DNA of 64,000 nucleotides, from positions 1-64,000 of the forward strand of contig JANQGQ010000023.1 of assembly GCA_028277185.1 (NCBI GenBank). The letters run 5' to 3'. This stretch comes from Woeseiaceae bacterium. Its GTDB lineage: Bacteria > Pseudomonadota > Gammaproteobacteria > Steroidobacterales > Woeseiaceae. The position numbers were made by a program, and so were the translations under genes. Below, piece after piece: positions 17,510 to 25,890 of this stretch. Position 1 is the stretch's first letter, and every line of letters starts with the position of its first letter. The notes under the pieces are model-generated. The model was not told the DNA's origin, made no database searches, and saw nothing but the letters and a program-made list of their open reading frames with translations.

Positions 17510-17536
17510 TTATCGGCCGCTGAGCGCGAAGCTTGA
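17510..17536 (-). promoter_or_regulatory. FliA (sigma-28) promoter of the kinase-HDOD gene
   Basis: Minus strand TCAAGCTT, 11 bases, GCCGATAA. This is a near-perfect FliA promoter about 63 bases upstream of the kinase-HDOD start. Confidence 0.85.
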
Positions 17537-17593
17537 GAGGGCATGTCGCGCGACATCGCCGCACGTAGCCAGATGCGAGCGTGATCTGGCATA

Positions 17594-20314
17594 TTGTGGC
17601 GTTTCCGATTGGCAGTCTTCACCTATTTGATCGAAGCGCATCTCCTCAGCGGTCTGGGATTCGCAATGCTGGGCGCAATTGCGCTTGCCCATCCCCGAAA
17701 CCTGCCTCTCTTGCCATTCTCGAGGCACCTTTGGGTGCTCGGAGTTTTCGCCTGCGCATACGGCGCCCACGACGCCTTCCACGCCTGGGTACTGGTCACT
17801 TCGGCCAGCGGGGCCGCCGTCGTGTGGACCGACGCGGCGCTGCTCGCAGTCGCCTGGTTTGCGCTGTTCGAGTTCGGGCGTCGCACCGGCGGCCCGAGCG
17901 ACGAAGCGGGGGCATCGAAGCTGCCGCTCGGCCGCTCGTCGTGGATATACGCGCCGGCTTTCACGGCCATCCTTACCCTCGTATGGCTGGCCGCCGACCG
18001 CGCGGGCAGCCTGAGCACCGCATCGGGTTACTTCCTCGGGTTCCCCGGCGCCTTGCTGGCCGGCGTGATGCTCCACCGCGCATGGCCATCGGGAGGCGCA
18101 TGGGTGCTGATCCTGGGCGGTGCTCTGGCAGGATTCGGCATTTTCGGCGGTCTGATCTCCGCCCACGCATCGAGCATTTCGCACTGGCTGCCGACACAGA
18201 ACTGGTTTCTTGCTGTCACAGGCGTACCGGTGCAGGCCGTGCTTGCAAGCCTGGCTTTCGTCGCGATCTTTGCGCTGGTAGCGCTGCAGCGTCGCGCCGC
18301 CGAAGACAGTCCGGCGTTGGCCGGCGCCGGCCGACCGCCGAACCGCGACCTCCTGCTCGAGCAGCACCTGATCAGTCTGAGGGCCGGGTTTCGGGCAGCC
18401 ACCGAAGCACACGATCGGGCGCAGCGAATCGCGAGGATGGGTTCGTGGGAGTACGCACCGGGCCACGATACGTTTGAGTTGTCGGACGGCATTTGCCGGA
18501 TACTGGAGATCGACCCTGCACGCTTCGGCGGCTCGTACCGCGAGTTTCTCGAAGCCGTTCATCCCGCGGACCGCGACTCCGTGGTCGAGGCGTTTGAGGA
18601 ATCGATCGCCGGGCAAACGCCGCTCGAGATAACGCATCGCGTGCGAATGCCGGACGGCCGGACTAAGTGGGTCCAGGAGCGCGGCGAGACGGATTTTGCC
18701 GCTGACGGCACTCCGCTGGTTGCGCGCGGGACCCTACAGGACGTCACCGAGCTCAAACTGGTCGAGCAACGGTTGGTGGAGAGCGAGAATCGTCTGATGC
18801 GGGCAACGGAGATGACCGGTCTGGGCTACTTCGTCTGGGACCTGGTCGAGAACCGCTGCGTCTACTGCTCGAGGGAGTACGCCCGAATTCACGGGATGAC
18901 CGTAGAAGAGTACATGAGCGACTGCGCGAGTTCGGAGCGTGACCTGCTGCTCGTACATCCCGACGATCGCGAGATGTATCAGAGATTCCTCGATTCCACC
19001 CTGAAGCGACGAGAGCGGCTGAATCTCGAGTACCGAATCGTTACGCCCGAGGGAAAGGTCCGCTACGTACACGAGGTCGAAGGCAAGCTCGAGTTCGAGG
19101 GCGACAGGGCCGTGCGCAGCGAAGGCACGATCCAGGACATAACCGAGATTCGTGAGGCCGAACACAGGCTTCAGCAAGCCCAGAAAATGGAGGCGGTCGG
19201 TCAGCTTAGCGGCGGACTGGCGCACGATATCAACAACATCCTGGCCGTAATCGTCGGCAATGCCGAGTTGTTGGCAGAAGCTTCGGAACGAGACGTCGCC
19301 GAACTCGAGTCAATACTGCGTTCGGCTGAGCGAGGTGCGGAACTGACGCAACAGCTGCTGGCGTTTTCCCGCCAGCAGACGCTGAAACCCCAGGCCGTAG
19401 ATCTTGAGAAACTGGTCGAAGACACGACGAAGCTTTTCGGCCGTACTCTGGGTGCCGACGTCGAGCTGCGCCTCGTGCAAGCCCCGGATCTCTGGCTGAC
19501 CTGGGTGGACCCCGGGCAGTTGCAGTCCGGGTTGTTGAACCTCGCGATCAATGCGCGCGCCGCCATGCCGGACGGCGGGAGACTGACGATAAGCCTGAGA
19601 AACGCACCGTCCGACTCCGTGCGCGGCACCGTCAATCCCGGTCTCGCCCCCGGGGACTACACGGTAATCGAGGTAGCCGACACCGGTGTCGGGATGTCGG
19701 CGCGGGTACTGGCGCATGCTTTCGAGCCGTTCTTCTCAACCAAGGATGTCGGCGAAGGCAGTGGATTGGGTCTTTCGATGGTATACGGATTCGTCAGACA
19801 GTCCGGCGGGTACGTATCGCTCGACAGCACTGAGGGACAGGGGACGACCGTGACCATTCAGCTGCCGCGTGCGGTAACGCGGAGTGCGACTGCGATATCT
19901 GCCATGGGGAACGAAGACTTGCGCGGCGGCGGCCAGGTCGTGCTCGTACTCGAGGACGATCCGGACGTGCGCAAACTGGCAATGCGAATGCTTCATAGTC
20001 TGGGCTATCAGGCGATCGAAGCCGCCGATGCACGATCGGCGGACGCCATGTTACGGGACGGTGCGCACGTGGATATCGTGCTGTCGGACGTCGTGCTGCC
20101 GGGCGGTACGAGCGGACCCAAATTCCTCGCCGAGGTACTCGCAACCCGCCCTGAGCTCAAGGCCGTCCTCATGTCCGGCTACGCCTCGGGGGACTCGGGG
20201 TATGCCGAGCTTGCGCACGACAACGTCGTCCTGCTCAGGAAGCCCTTCCACAAGTCGGAACTCGCCGAGGCGATGCGTGAGGCGGTTTCGTCGAGGGAGC
20301 GCCACCCGGACTGA
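17594..20314 (+). CDS. Hybrid sensor histidine kinase (membrane sensor, two PAS, HisKA, HATPase, receiver)
   Basis: A 906-residue membrane sensor kinase. The first 230 residues contain about seven hydrophobic segments, similar in layout to MASE/7TM sensor modules. Two PAS/PAC units follow (about 275-400 and 400-530). HisKA has LSGGLAHDINNIL with phospho-acceptor His544, the ATPase has DTGVGM and GEGSGLGLSMVYG, and the C-terminal receiver has phospho-acceptor Asp832 in VLSDVVLPGG. The LAHDxNN box places it with the PAS-type hybrid kinases. The start is uncertain: TTG at 17594 gives the longest frame and TTG at 17609 is an alternative. No cognate regulator lies next to it and the signal is unknown. 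Confidence 0.85.
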   Translation: MWRFRLAVFTYLIEAHLLSGLGFAMLGAIALAHPRNLPLLPFSRHLWVLGVFACAYGAHDAFHAWVLVTSASGAAVVWTDAALLAVAWFALFEFGRRTGGPSDEAGASKLPLGRSSWIYAPAFTAILTLVWLAADRAGSLSTASGYFLGFPGALLAGVMLHRAWPSGGAWVLILGGALAGFGIFGGLISAHASSISHWLPTQNWFLAVTGVPVQAVLASLAFVAIFALVALQRRAAEDSPALAGAGRPPNRDLLLEQHLISLRAGFRAATEAHDRAQRIARMGSWEYAPGHDTFELSDGICRILEIDPARFGGSYREFLEAVHPADRDSVVEAFEESIAGQTPLEITHRVRMPDGRTKWVQERGETDFAADGTPLVARGTLQDVTELKLVEQRLVESENRLMRATEMTGLGYFVWDLVENRCVYCSREYARIHGMTVEEYMSDCASSERDLLLVHPDDREMYQRFLDSTLKRRERLNLEYRIVTPEGKVRYVHEVEGKLEFEGDRAVRSEGTIQDITEIREAEHRLQQAQKMEAVGQLSGGLAHDINNILAVIVGNAELLAEASERDVAELESILRSAERGAELTQQLLAFSRQQTLKPQAVDLEKLVEDTTKLFGRTLGADVELRLVQAPDLWLTWVDPGQLQSGLLNLAINARAAMPDGGRLTISLRNAPSDSVRGTVNPGLAPGDYTVIEVADTGVGMSARVLAHAFEPFFSTKDVGEGSGLGLSMVYGFVRQSGGYVSLDSTEGQGTTVTIQLPRAVTRSATAISAMGNEDLRGGGQVVLVLEDDPDVRKLAMRMLHSLGYQAIEAADARSADAMLRDGAHVDIVLSDVVLPGGTSGPKFLAEVLATRPELKAVLMSGYASGDSGYAELAHDNVVLLRKPFHKSELAEAMREAVSSRERHPD

Positions 20315-20331
20315 CGCATGAACTGCGGCAG

Positions 20332-20769
20332 TCAGTCCTGGAACCGGTGCCCGCCGCTCGACGCCAGTTCGTCCTGCAGCCGTTGTTGCCGGCGCTGCTC
20401 CTCGTCGGCTTCCTGTTTCTGATACCGATCGACGACGCGCGATATCGACTTGAGTCGCCGGCGCTTAGCCATCCAGTGCTGCTGGTGCAGTTCGCGTTGG
20501 CGCCGACCGTCAGCGACGATCTGCTCCTGGGTGGTCACCGCCTGCTCGAGCCTTTGCATGAAGCTGTGGTAGTCCTTCCACTGTAAGGCACTCGCCCCCG
20601 ACCTGGGCCGCTCTCCGGTCGCGTACTCCTGCCGGTAGGCCATCAACTCCTCGAGGCGCGTAAGCGCTGCGTCGAGTTCATGCTGACTCTGCGCCATGAG
20701 CCGGCGCTGATCGCGCTCCTCGCGCTCGGCAACCGACTCGACGATTCCGATTCGCCGCGAGCGCTTCAC
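20332..20769 (-). CDS. fliJ: Flagellar export chaperone FliJ
   Basis: A 145-residue, highly charged, almost entirely helical coiled-coil protein that helps the FliI/FliH ATPase complex and recycles chaperones. It begins MKRSRRIGIVESVAEREERDQRR and contains the central LEELMAYRQEY segment typical of FliJ. The start is GTG. It lies directly downstream of fliI, separated by a 46-base spacer that looks like a partial tandem copy of the fliI-fliJ junction (see findings). Confidence 0.9.
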   Translation of the reverse strand: MKRSRRIGIVESVAEREERDQRRLMAQSQHELDAALTRLEELMAYRQEYATGERPRSGASALQWKDYHSFMQRLEQAVTTQEQIVADGRRQRELHQQHWMAKRRRLKSISRVVDRYQKQEADEEQRRQQRLQDELASSGGHRFQD

Positions 20770-20835
20770 GATCCGTCACCCTCGATGCTCAAAATGCCGC
20801 AGCGCCTCGAGCGCTTCACGACCCGTCTCCGTCGG
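20751..20835. repeat. Two-copy tandem repeat (50-bp period) at the fliI/fliJ junction
   Basis: The sequence at 20751-20780 recurs at 20801-20830. The ten-base core gcgcttcacg is identical and the flanks are about 75-80% alike. On the minus strand each copy contains the fliI-end/fliJ-start sequence, GGxTCGTGAAGCGCTCG. The fliI-proximal copy encodes the fliI stop overlapping a false GTG start; the second holds the real fliJ start. Confidence 0.7.
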
Positions 20836-22285
20836 CGGCCGGGGTCCCCCCGGGATTCGCCGGCCGGTTCAGAAGCTCGGCAAGCGCCGCGACGCTGCTG
20901 TCGTAGTCAACGGACTCATCCTGCCGCTGGCGCAGAAACTCGATGATTCGCGGCCAGAGCGCCACGGCCTCGTCGACGCGCGCATCGCTACCCTTCTGAT
21001 AAGCGCCGACGGCGATCAGGTCGAGATTCTGGCGATAGGTCGAGTACACCTGCCGGAAGCGGGTGATCAGCTCCTTCTGTTCATGGCCGGCGATCGCCTG
21101 CATGGCGCGGCTGACCGAAGACTCGACGTCGACGGCTGGATACAGACCCGTGTCGGCCAGTTCGCGCGCCAACACGACGTGTCCGTCGAGAATGGCCCGC
21201 GACGCGTCTACGACCGGATCGTTCTGATCGTCGCCCTCCGCCAATACCGTGTAGATGCCGGTGATCGACCCCTGCCCCGCCGCACCGTTGCCGGCCCGCT
21301 CGACGAGCTGCGGCAGACGGGCAAACACGGACGGAGGGTATCCCTTCGTGGCCGGCGGCTCGCCGATCGCCAGCGCAATCTCGCGTTGCGCCTGGGCAAA
21401 GCGGGTCAGCGAGTCCATCAGCAGCAGCACGTGTTTGCCCTGGTTGCGGAAGTACTCGGCAACTGCGCAACTCAGCCAGGCGCCCTGCATTCTCATGAGC
21501 GGCGTGTCGTCGGCCGGTGTTGCCACCACGACGGAACGACTGAGACCTTCGGCGCCCAGAGCCAGATCGACGAATTCCTTTACCTCGCGGCCGCGTTCGC
21601 CGATCAGGCCGACGACGATTACGTCGGCATCCGTATACCGCGTCATCATCCCTAAGAGCTGGCTCTTGCCCACACCGCTGCCGGCGAACAGCCCGAGTCG
21701 CTGGCCGCGACCGAGCGGCAGCAGCGCGTTGATCGACCTGACGCCGACATCGAGCGGCTCGTCGATGGGCCGCCGCTTGAGCGGGTTGATCGGGGCGCCG
21801 AACAAAGGCACCCGCTCGGTACAGCACAGCGCCGGACCATCGTCGATCGGGTTGCCGCTTCCGTCCAGCACGCGTCCGAGAAGTTCGTCGCCAACGCGGA
21901 CGTCGCGCACCGCCGCAACCGGGACGACCCGCGCATTCGGAACGATGCCGCGCATCTCGCCGACCGGCATCAGGTATAGGCGTTCGCCGGCGAAACCGAC
22001 CACCTCCGTTTCGATTCTGCGGCCATCCAGCGCGACGACGTCGCAGCGGCCACCGACAGGTGCCTCGCAGCCCTCGGCCTCCATGGTCAAACCGATAGTA
22101 CGTCGCAGCGTACCCTGTACCGGCGGCGGCGGAACGTCCCCCTCTGCACGAGCGACACGGGCAGCCAGACGCTGGCCTAGTCGAACGTTGCGTTCGGCCC
22201 TGGAACCCGTCGCGATTTCCGGCTCATGGTTCCGAACGCTGCGTTCAGCCCCGGAACCCGCCGCTACTTCCGACTCGGTACTCAT
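20816..22285 (-). CDS. fliI: Flagellum-specific ATP synthase FliI
   Basis: Export ATPase of the F1-beta family. Walker A AGSGVGKS is at 201-208, with LIGERGREVKEFV, LLLMDSLTRFAQAQREIALA and the KGYPPSVFARLPQLVERAG segment all intact. The 489-residue length exceeds the usual 440-460 because the first 35 residues contain a 17-residue unit repeated twice (AAGSGAERSVRNHEPE-like, then IATGSRAERNVR-like). Standard FliI homology begins near residue 36 (LGQRLAARVARAEG). It overlaps fliH by four bases. Confidence 0.95.
   Translation of the reverse strand: MSTESEVAAGSGAERSVRNHEPEIATGSRAERNVRLGQRLAARVARAEGDVPPPPVQGTLRRTIGLTMEAEGCEAPVGGRCDVVALDGRRIETEVVGFAGERLYLMPVGEMRGIVPNARVVPVAAVRDVRVGDELLGRVLDGSGNPIDDGPALCCTERVPLFGAPINPLKRRPIDEPLDVGVRSINALLPLGRGQRLGLFAGSGVGKSQLLGMMTRYTDADVIVVGLIGERGREVKEFVDLALGAEGLSRSVVVATPADDTPLMRMQGAWLSCAVAEYFRNQGKHVLLLMDSLTRFAQAQREIALAIGEPPATKGYPPSVFARLPQLVERAGNGAAGQGSITGIYTVLAEGDDQNDPVVDASRAILDGHVVLARELADTGLYPAVDVESSVSRAMQAIAGHEQKELITRFRQVYSTYRQNLDLIAVGAYQKGSDARVDEAVALWPRIIEFLRQRQDESVDYDSSVAALAELLNRPANPGGTPAADGDGS
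22183..22284. repeat. Two-copy 51-bp tandem repeat in the fliI start region
   Basis: Copies at 22183-22233 and 22234-22284 share roughly three quarters of their bases, with runs such as tgcgttc and ggaaccc identical. On the minus strand both contain an ATGAG word: the first is the fliI start, the second is out of frame. The duplication adds 17 residues to the FliI N-terminus. Confidence 0.75.
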
Positions 22286-22887
22286 TGTTGCCGCTTGTCT
22301 CCGGAAATCGCGTCGACGACAGCCTGAAAGCGCGTCTCGGCCTGAGCGTCGATCAGCGAGTTGTCACTCGTCACTTTGCAGCCGCCGCGGGCAAGCAGGG
22401 GATCTTCGACGATACTCCACGCCATCTCGTCGTAGCCGCCCGAGAGCGATTCACGTAGCAGCGCGGCGTCGTCCGGATGCAGGTACACCTTGACGTTACG
22501 ACTTGCCACGGGCAGCAGTGGCACGGTGTCCCTGACGACGCCGATGACGTGTCCGGGATCGATCTGTATCTCACGGCGAAAAAGCTGTTTGGCAATCGTA
22601 ATCGACAGCTCCGCAAGCTGTTGCTCAACGATCTCGTCGAGTTCCTCGAGCGGCGCCGCCAGCGTGTCGAACAGCTCGCCCAGACGCGCCGCCCGCTCGG
22701 CAGCGGCTTCCTTACCTGCCTCGAGCCCTTCCCGGTAGCCTGCCTCGTACGCCTCGTCATAGGCATCGCGCTGCAGGGCCTCGAGACGCTCCGCCGTCAG
22801 AAACCCGGCGCCCTCGGAGCCGTCGATGGCCGGCGCCCGCCACCTGGCGGTTTCGCGCGCTTCCGGCTTCCCGGCGGGCTCAGACAT
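22282..22887 (-). CDS. fliH: Flagellar assembly protein FliH
   Basis: Regulator of the FliI ATPase. The start chosen is the ATG of MSEPAGKPEARE, which follows a GGGGG sequence and overlaps the end of fliG by eight bases; the longer frame to 22980 runs into fliG and is unlikely. The middle has the GxxxG-type helix (YDEAYEAGYREGLEAGKEAA), and the C-terminal half (LAELSITIAKQLFRREIQIDP onward) is the FliH/YscL domain. The length, 201 residues, is normal. Confidence 0.93.
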   Translation of the reverse strand: MSEPAGKPEARETARWRAPAIDGSEGAGFLTAERLEALQRDAYDEAYEAGYREGLEAGKEAAAERAARLGELFDTLAAPLEELDEIVEQQLAELSITIAKQLFRREIQIDPGHVIGVVRDTVPLLPVASRNVKVYLHPDDAALLRESLSGGYDEMAWSIVEDPLLARGGCKVTSDNSLIDAQAETRFQAVVDAISGDKRQQ

Positions 22888-23887
22888 ACTCGTCGCCCCC
22901 TTGTCCCAGATCCAGATCGCCGGAGTCGGCGAGGCGCCTCGCGACCTCGAGAATCTCCTTCTGTGCCTGCTCCACCTCACTAAGGCGCGTCGGTCCGCGC
23001 GCTTCGATATCTTCCTTGAGCAGCGTGGCCGCCCGCTTCGACATGTTGCTCAGAATGTGATCCTGCATTTCGGGTACGGCCCCTTTGAGCGCGACGACCA
23101 GCACGTCGTTGGAGACTTCGCGCAACAGGGCCTGGATACCGCGGTTGTCCACGCTGAGCAGCGAGTCGAACACGAACATCATTTCTTCGATCTCGGTGCC
23201 GAGCTCGTTGTTCTTTTCCTTGATCTCGTCGAGGATCTTGTCTCCCGATTCGGCGCCGAGCGCATTGACGATTGCCGCGGCCACGCCGGCTCCGCCTACC
23301 TTCTTCGTCGTCGAGCGTCCGACGTCCTTCGACTTGCTGGCAATCAGCTCCTCGATTTCCGCCAGGGCGCTTTGCTGGACGTCCGTGAGCTTTGCGATTC
23401 GCATCACGACTTCTGCCCGTTGCGCGTCGGGTATCCGCGGCAAAATCGCCGCCGCCTGCTCCGGCTCGAGATAGGCGATGATGATGGCGATGATCTGCGG
23501 GTGCTCACCGGCGACGATCTCTTCGATCTCATCCACCGACATCCACTGCAGAGCTTCGAAACCCTTGGCATCGGCCCCGCTCAGCATGCGGCTGATCAGG
23601 GCGTTGGCTTTAGACTCGCTGAAGGCGTTGGTCAACACCTTGCGCACGTAGTCCTCGGTCGCGACGCCGAAGGACGTTTTGTCGTCGATCTCGGTAATGA
23701 AGCCGTCCAGGACGCCGTCAGCCTCGTCCTTGGATACGTTCCTCAGCGTTGCCATCGCCTCGCCAAGTTGCTGCACCTGCTTGGCGTCCATGTACCGCAG
23801 CACCTCGGCCGCTTCAGCCTCGCCCAGGGTCATCAGCAACAGCGCCGCGCGGCGTGTGCCGTTCATTGTCGTATCCGCTTCGCTCAT
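22880..23887 (-). CDS. fliG: Flagellar motor switch protein FliG
   Basis: Rotor protein contacted by the stator. The 335 residues contain the N, middle (EHPQIIAIIIAYLEPEQAA) and C-terminal domains. The C-terminal torque helix (DILSNMSKRAATLLKEDIEARGPTRLSEVEQAQKEI in parts) keeps the conserved charged residues. ATG at 23887 is chosen because it follows GTG at 23890 and the fliF stop directly. Confidence 0.96.
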   Translation of the reverse strand: MSEADTTMNGTRRAALLLMTLGEAEAAEVLRYMDAKQVQQLGEAMATLRNVSKDEADGVLDGFITEIDDKTSFGVATEDYVRKVLTNAFSESKANALISRMLSGADAKGFEALQWMSVDEIEEIVAGEHPQIIAIIIAYLEPEQAAAILPRIPDAQRAEVVMRIAKLTDVQQSALAEIEELIASKSKDVGRSTTKKVGGAGVAAAIVNALGAESGDKILDEIKEKNNELGTEIEEMMFVFDSLLSVDNRGIQALLREVSNDVLVVALKGAVPEMQDHILSNMSKRAATLLKEDIEARGPTRLSEVEQAQKEILEVARRLADSGDLDLGQGGDEYV

Positions 23888-23890
23888 CAC

Positions 23891-25516
23891 TTAAGCGCCG
23901 TCGACCCACTGCCTGACGACCTGCGCCACCTTGGCGGGGTCGTGGCCGGTTATCTTCTTCGCGGCGGAGACTTTTTCGTCGAACGACGGCAACGCGGCCG
24001 TCCCGCCCGACATCTGGCCGACCGCGACCGGCGTGCTTCTGCCCGCGGCGCTTGCCATCGAGCGGGCCGCGGCCGCCTCGTTGTTGGCCAACAGAGACTT
24101 GAGCAGCGGCCTCACGAGGCCGAAGGCAAGTGCGAGCACGAGCGCGGCGCCGAGAATCTGTTTCATGGCATCCACGAATACGGGCTTGGTCCAGAATCCA
24201 GGTGCGCTAACGGGCTCTGCTTCGGGCATGTCCTGAAACGCGGCTTTGACCACGACCACCGAATCGCCGCGCTCCGCATCGAATCCGACTGCCTCCCGAA
24301 CCAGCGACGTGAAGCGCTCAATATCCTCTTCGCTCAGCGGCGGCGTGCTGCCTTCGGCGGCGTCCGCGGCGGCGCCGGGATCGTCCACGAGTACGGCGAC
24401 CGACAGCCTTCGGATCGTGCCTGCCTGCGGGCGCGTGCGGCTGATCGTCCGGTCCACCTCGTAGTTCCGGGTACTCGTTGACGAGGCGTTTACAGCCTCG
24501 GCGGCTTCCGGATCGGCGGCGCCGGCCTCGACGCCGCCGGCTTCAGGCGGCTGGTTGCTGAGCGCTCCCGGCACGCCGACGGCTTCCTGACCGCCGCCGT
24601 TGCGGCGGTTTTCCGAGCGGTGCTCGCTGACCAGCGCGCCGTTCGGGTCGAAGCTCTCGCGCATTTCCTCGCTGACGGTGAAATCCATGTCGGCGACGAC
24701 CTCGGCGCGCACCCTGCCGGGTCCGAGCAGCGGCGTCAGCAGCGCCTCAATGCGGCGTTTGTAGTCCTGCTCGAGTCTGGCCGAAAGTTGATAGTGTCGC
24801 GCGGACACGGCGTCGTCCCAGCGATCGTCGCCGGAGCTCAGCAGCCGGCCGTGCTGATCGATGACCGTTACGTTTTCGGGTGTGAGGTTTGGCACGCTGG
24901 ACGCAACCAGATGCACGATCGACGCAATCTGACCGTCCTCGAGCTCACGCCCGCGGTATAAACTCAGCATGACGGACGCGCTGGCCGGCTTGCGATCCCG
25001 GACAAAGGCCGACTGGCGCGGCAGCGCCAGATGCACCCGGGCATCGCGTACGGTGCCGAGATGAGTAACCGTGCGCGCCAGCTCCGCCTCGAGCGCATGC
25101 TGATACAGCGCGTTTTCGCGAAACTGACTCTGTCCGAAAGTCGGCTGCTCCTGCAGCGACCGCATGCCGACGGCGGCGCCGCGCGGCAGCCCCTGGGATG
25201 CAAGCTCCAGACGTGCGTCGTGCAGTCGGGACTCAGGTACCGCGACAGAGCCGGAATCCATGTCGAGCGTAAAGTCGATGTTCGCGCCGCGCAGAACGTC
25301 CGCCACCTGGGCGACATCTTCGCCGTCGAGTCCGTTGTAGAGCTGCGCGTGTCCCGGGGTCTGCGACCACAGCACCACGGCAAATCCGATTGCGACGCTG
25401 GCGGCCACGCCGATCAGAAGCCCAATCTGGCGCACCGCCGGGATGCTGAACAGCATGGCCAGATTCATACTGGCGGCCGGAACCTTGTCCGGCTCAATCG
25501 TCGTGGCTTGTTCCAT
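23891..25516 (-). CDS. fliF: Flagellar MS-ring protein FliF
   Basis: Forms the membrane ring on which the basal body is built. The 541 residues show two membrane helices (IGLLIGVAASVAIGFAVVLW near 32-51 and ILGAALVLALAFGLVRPLL near 440-458), the periplasmic YscJ-like region (ARLELASQGLPRGAAVGMRSLQ, RTVTHLGTVRDARVHLALPRQSAFVRDRKPASASVMLSL in parts), and the C-terminal FliG-binding tail ending VAQVVRQWVDG. It begins 19 bases after fliE. Confidence 0.96.
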   Translation of the reverse strand: MEQATTIEPDKVPAASMNLAMLFSIPAVRQIGLLIGVAASVAIGFAVVLWSQTPGHAQLYNGLDGEDVAQVADVLRGANIDFTLDMDSGSVAVPESRLHDARLELASQGLPRGAAVGMRSLQEQPTFGQSQFRENALYQHALEAELARTVTHLGTVRDARVHLALPRQSAFVRDRKPASASVMLSLYRGRELEDGQIASIVHLVASSVPNLTPENVTVIDQHGRLLSSGDDRWDDAVSARHYQLSARLEQDYKRRIEALLTPLLGPGRVRAEVVADMDFTVSEEMRESFDPNGALVSEHRSENRRNGGGQEAVGVPGALSNQPPEAGGVEAGAADPEAAEAVNASSTSTRNYEVDRTISRTRPQAGTIRRLSVAVLVDDPGAAADAAEGSTPPLSEEDIERFTSLVREAVGFDAERGDSVVVVKAAFQDMPEAEPVSAPGFWTKPVFVDAMKQILGAALVLALAFGLVRPLLKSLLANNEAAAARSMASAAGRSTPVAVGQMSGGTAALPSFDEKVSAAKKITGHDPAKVAQVVRQWVDGA

Positions 25517-25535
25517 GGCTAGAGTGCCCGCCTCC

Positions 25536-25856
25536 TTACACCGGCATGTTCATGATGTCCTGATACGCGGTCACGAGCTTGTTCCGTACCTCGGACATCG
25601 CGCGGAAGGAAAGACTGGCCTTCTGCGCCGCGATCATGACCTCAGTGAGGTCCGTGCCCGGGTCCTCGGCCTCGTAGGCGCGACGGAGTTCCGACGCTTC
25701 CTGCTGCATGTCGCTCACCGAGTCGATCGTCGACTTCAGAAGATCGCCGAAACCGCCGCTCTCTCCGGCACGATCGACGGGCGCGGGCTCGGCCCGCAGT
25801 TCGCTGCTCAGCGAACGAATCTGCTCGAGAAGATGTTGGGTGTTGATGTCGTTCAT
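25536..25856 (-). CDS. fliE: Flagellar hook-basal body protein FliE
   Basis: Rod/MS-ring adaptor of 106 residues. The C-terminal half has the family pattern DLTEVMIAAQKASLSFRAMSEVRNKLVTAYQDIMNMPV. It is the first structural gene after fleR, with a 34-base gap. No clear sigma-54 element was found directly upstream: a candidate within the fleR 3' end has the wrong spacing. Confidence 0.94.
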   Translation of the reverse strand: MNDINTQHLLEQIRSLSSELRAEPAPVDRAGESGGFGDLLKSTIDSVSDMQQEASELRRAYEAEDPGTDLTEVMIAAQKASLSFRAMSEVRNKLVTAYQDIMNMPV

Positions 25857-25890
25857 GACCGGGTTGCCCTCGAATCCATCACGTGAATAC

